NCBI GenBank assembly: GCA_019638285.1
Contig: JAHBUB010000010.1
Span: 1 to 64,000, forward strand
DNA from: Cyclobacteriaceae bacterium
GTDB lineage: Bacteria > Bacteroidota > Bacteroidia > Cytophagales > Cyclobacteriaceae
DNA length: 64,000 bases
Direction: 5' to 3'
Positions within the stretch are counted from its first letter, which is position 1. The number at the start of each line of letters is the position of its first letter. Below, piece by piece: positions 62,497-64,000 of this stretch. Under the pieces are notes generated by a model. It searched no databases and was not told where the DNA came from. It worked only from the letters and a program-made list of their open reading frames with translations. The translations under genes were made by a program, and so were the position numbers.

Positions 62497-62758
62497 TGAC
62501 TGAGTAAAATGGGGACATAGTACCGCAGATTCAGGGGATGGTAGCGCAGCATCAGGACATGGCACCGTAGGTTCAGCGTCTGACTGCGTAGGTAGAAAAG
62601 ATGACAGCGCATTTTCTGCGACTGACTGCGCACAAACAAAACCTGTCACCGAAACTTCCGCGGATGACACCGTACCTCCAAGACCTGACAGCGTAGCTTC
62701 TGCGTATGACACCGTCAGTTTAGGACCTACCACCGAGGATTTGACACTGATTGACCGG
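62497..62758. repeat. array of 13 degenerate 21-base repeats in strict phase
   Basis: The 10-base core TGACASCGYA (+ strand) occurs at 62497, 62518, 62539, 62560, 62581, 62602, 62623, 62644, 62665, 62686, 62707, 62728 and 62749, always exactly 21 bases apart with no indel. The best copies are TGACACCGTA (62665) and TGACAGCGTA (62686); the outer ones are weaker. The 11 bases between cores are less conserved and tend to end in TTCTGCG or similar. On the minus strand alternate units begin with CGC or TCY, so a 42-base super-period may exist. All frames give seven-residue repeats without stops, but no start, ribosome site or known repeat protein. I do not recognise the family. Confidence 0.8.
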
Positions 62759-63003
62759 TCGTTCTGATGCTTTAAAAAAAAAGTTAAAATATTTTAGAAG
62801 ATTTTTCTGAATTATGAAACCTTTTGATTAAGGAATTCCGTATTAAAAGTATGTATAACAATGTAAACTTTTACAAGTCATGTCACATGTAAAAAACGCA
62901 GACGTCTACTCTAGGTTAGTAGGAACATGCACCGGGCCTGCCTGCGGTAGGCAGGTACGGAGGTAAGTATAACCCCGGTCGCCAGACCCTCCAGCTTAAA
63001 GCA
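62759..63003. other. intergenic region between the repeat array and the 63004 gene
   Basis: AT-rich up to about 62900, with no gene seen. From about 62923 the frame of the following gene is open without a start codon, and the palindrome at 62937-62955 lies within it. Confidence 0.5.
62937..62955. repeat. REP-like palindrome
   Basis: CCTGCCT / AGGCAGG, seven pairs with loop GCGGT. Palindromes built on CCTGCC/GGCAGG are common as dispersed repeats in Bacteroidota genomes. It lies about 50 bases before the 63004 start codon, inside a reading frame that is open from 62923. Confidence 0.6.
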
Positions 63004-63627
63004 ATGAGAGCTTTACTCACAGAAGTACAAAGTTCATTGCAAGATGTTTCACAAAAACGGAATGCCCTGAGTGGTGTTACCAACGAAAGGACAAAGGCGC
63101 ACAAAGACCTTGACCCTCTCATCGGTCGGATCATTGGCACTTTTAAGTCTTCGCAGATTGCTGGCGATACGCTTGCCAATGTTCGCTACTACACCCGTCT
63201 GGTCAACGGGAGAATGAAAGCGGGCAGTAACAGGCCTGCAGTAGCCAGTGAGAACAATGAGGTGGAGTCGTTGATCAAACGCCCGCAGACGCAGCAAAGT
63301 TATGTGGTCAAAGCCTTCAACTTTATGCGGTTGGCGCAGTTGATCGAGAAGGTTCCAGGCTATGCGACTGCTGCTGCGGATCTGCAACCTGCTGCCTTGA
63401 TGAAAGAGGCGGAGAGGCTGATGGCGCTCAATGTGTCTTGGTCCGATGCAAAAGTAGCACTCGTCAATGCACGCATCCAACGCGATACCTTGTTGTACAA
63501 AGGTGTTGATTCGTTGGTTAGCAATGCGATGGCAGTCAAAAACTACTTACGCGTGGAATTTGGACCTCAAAGTCTACAGGCCGCACAACTGTCTGAACTA
63601 AGTTTCACTAAACGTAAAATCAGATGA
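63004..63627 (+). CDS. unrecognised helical protein, possibly 5'-truncated
   Basis: 207 residues, predicted mostly alpha-helical, with no signal peptide, membrane segment or motif I recognise. The coding sequence looks clearly richer in G and C than its neighbours, which suggests transfer. The in-frame sequence before the ATG is open back to a TAG at 62920 and reads YNPGRQTLQLKA just before the Met, which looks like coding sequence; there is no ATG, GTG or TTG in that stretch, and a REP-like palindrome interrupts it. So the gene may have lost its original start. A strong terminator follows. Confidence 0.6.
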   Translation: MRALLTEVQSSLQDVSQKRNALSGVTNERTKAHKDLDPLIGRIIGTFKSSQIAGDTLANVRYYTRLVNGRMKAGSNRPAVASENNEVESLIKRPQTQQSYVVKAFNFMRLAQLIEKVPGYATAAADLQPAALMKEAERLMALNVSWSDAKVALVNARIQRDTLLYKGVDSLVSNAMAVKNYLRVEFGPQSLQAAQLSELSFTKRKIR

Positions 63628-63647
63628 ACACTTTCGTAAACAATTGA

Positions 63648-63685
63648 AAAACCCTTGTATGCATCATACGAGGGTTTTTTGTTTT
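63648..63685. terminator. terminator after the 63004 gene, probably bidirectional
   Basis: AAAACCCTTGTATG pairs with CATACGAGGGTTTT (14 pairs, one G-U; loop CAT), followed by a T run. A residues on the other side allow use by the minus-strand receptor gene ending at 63695. Confidence 0.9.
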
Positions 63686-63694
63686 AGAGAGTCG

Positions 63695-64000
63695 TCACTT
63701 ACTCCGGGAAAGGCTCAAATCAAATTGAATTCCTGCATAGTAATTTCGCCCAGCAGCGGCATTGAAATAACGCCCTCCAAATGCATTTAAGTCATTACCC
63801 AAGCTATAGACTTCGTCTAGTAAATTATCGCCACCTACAAAGAAATTGATTGGCATCCCCGCAATGAAGGACGACTTATATCCCAGTCGGCTTCCAAGCA
63901 ATGTATAGGAATTGGCAAACACACTATTCGCATCATCCAGTGGCATCGAAGAAGTATAGTTTACAGTAAGGTGCCAGTAAAAGCCTTTTTGAAATTCCAT
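63695..64000 (-). CDS. C-terminus of a TonB-dependent outer-membrane receptor, truncated by window edge
   Basis: The last 101 residues of a larger protein whose start lies beyond 64000. FFVGGDNLLDEVYSLGNDLN, then FNAAAGRNYYAGIQFDLSL, matches the final beta strands of TonB-dependent receptors (NLLD.Y ... GR.Y..G), with the usual aromatic-hydrophobic end pattern. Such receptors import siderophores, vitamin B12 or glycans using TonB energy; the substrate cannot be told from this part. Confidence 0.85.
   Translation of the reverse strand: MEFQKGFYWHLTVNYTSSMPLDDANSVFANSYTLLGSRLGYKSSFIAGMPINFFVGGDNLLDEVYSLGNDLNAFGGRYFNAAAGRNYYAGIQFDLSLSRSK

Noticed and set aside
62437-62733. Minus-strand open frame of 98 codons with seven-residue repeats over the 21-base array
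   Set aside because: A period of 21 bases gives seven-residue repeats in every frame. No start context, signal peptide or known family supports this frame, and a second overlapping frame is open as well.
62497-62758. CRISPR array
   Set aside because: The period is only 21 bases, units are degenerate instead of identical, there are no unique spacers, and no cas genes are in the window.

Overview
This is a gene-dense stretch of a Bacteroidota chromosome, most likely order Cytophagales. The lineage call rests on several markers: a fused lpxC/fabZ gene, the type IX secretion (T9SS) response regulator PorX, secreted proteins ending in T9SS type A and type B (gliding-motility, CHU_C) sorting domains, families largely confined to Bacteroidota (DUF3822, DUF4296), few Shine-Dalgarno sequences, and repeated matches to the Bacteroidota -7 promoter box TAnnTTTG. 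By eye the base composition is moderately AT-rich. I saw no rRNA, tRNA, CRISPR array or complete insertion sequence.

Layout. (1) Positions 1-13055 hold the division and cell-wall (dcw) cluster in the order ftsI (5' end outside the window), murE, mraY, murD, ftsW, murG, murC, ftsQ, ftsA, ftsZ. The genes are mostly joined by overlaps of 1 to 10 bases, and a strong hairpin terminator follows ftsZ. (2) Positions 13300-29400 are a mixed housekeeping region: an alpha/beta hydrolase, kdsB (Kdo activation for LPS), an NfeD-type membrane protease, a LysM protein, a DUF2400 protein, pyrE, two Nudix hydrolases, coaD with DUF3822, a YggS PLP protein, a GH3-family enzyme, a LysE-type exporter and a short Bat-like operon (DUF58, a membrane protein, a VWA protein). 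(3) Positions 29500-38150 hold mutS2, then an envelope operon on the minus strand: an HD phosphohydrolase, lpxD, lpxC/fabZ, lpxA and a lone ABC ATPase. lpxA carries a frameshift. (4) Positions 38197-48900 hold porX-tsaE-ald, valS, an MFS transporter, fumarylacetoacetase with a flavin reductase-like protein, and pdhB. (5) Positions 49000-58400 hold an OmpA/TPR lipoprotein, a PspC-like protein, a glycosyltransferase with YbaB, the operon hisS-hutH-(T9SS type B protein), a small basic protein and a phosphodiesterase. (6) Positions 58400-64000 are the accessory end: a MITE-like element with a target duplication, a large T9SS type A secreted protein split by a frameshift, a 13-unit array of degenerate 21-base repeats, a palindromic repeat next to an unrecognised gene of different composition, and the C-terminus of a TonB-dependent receptor.

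Together the genes build peptidoglycan and the septum, make lipid A and Kdo, and export and regulate T9SS cargo, with tyrosine and histidine breakdown, pyruvate oxidation and cofactor synthesis alongside. The signals least explained by known families are the strictly phased 21-base array at 62497-62758, the palindromic elements at 14499-14572 and 58491-58634, and the two frameshifts in lpxA and the secreted protein. The frameshifts are either real lesions or indel errors in the assembly.
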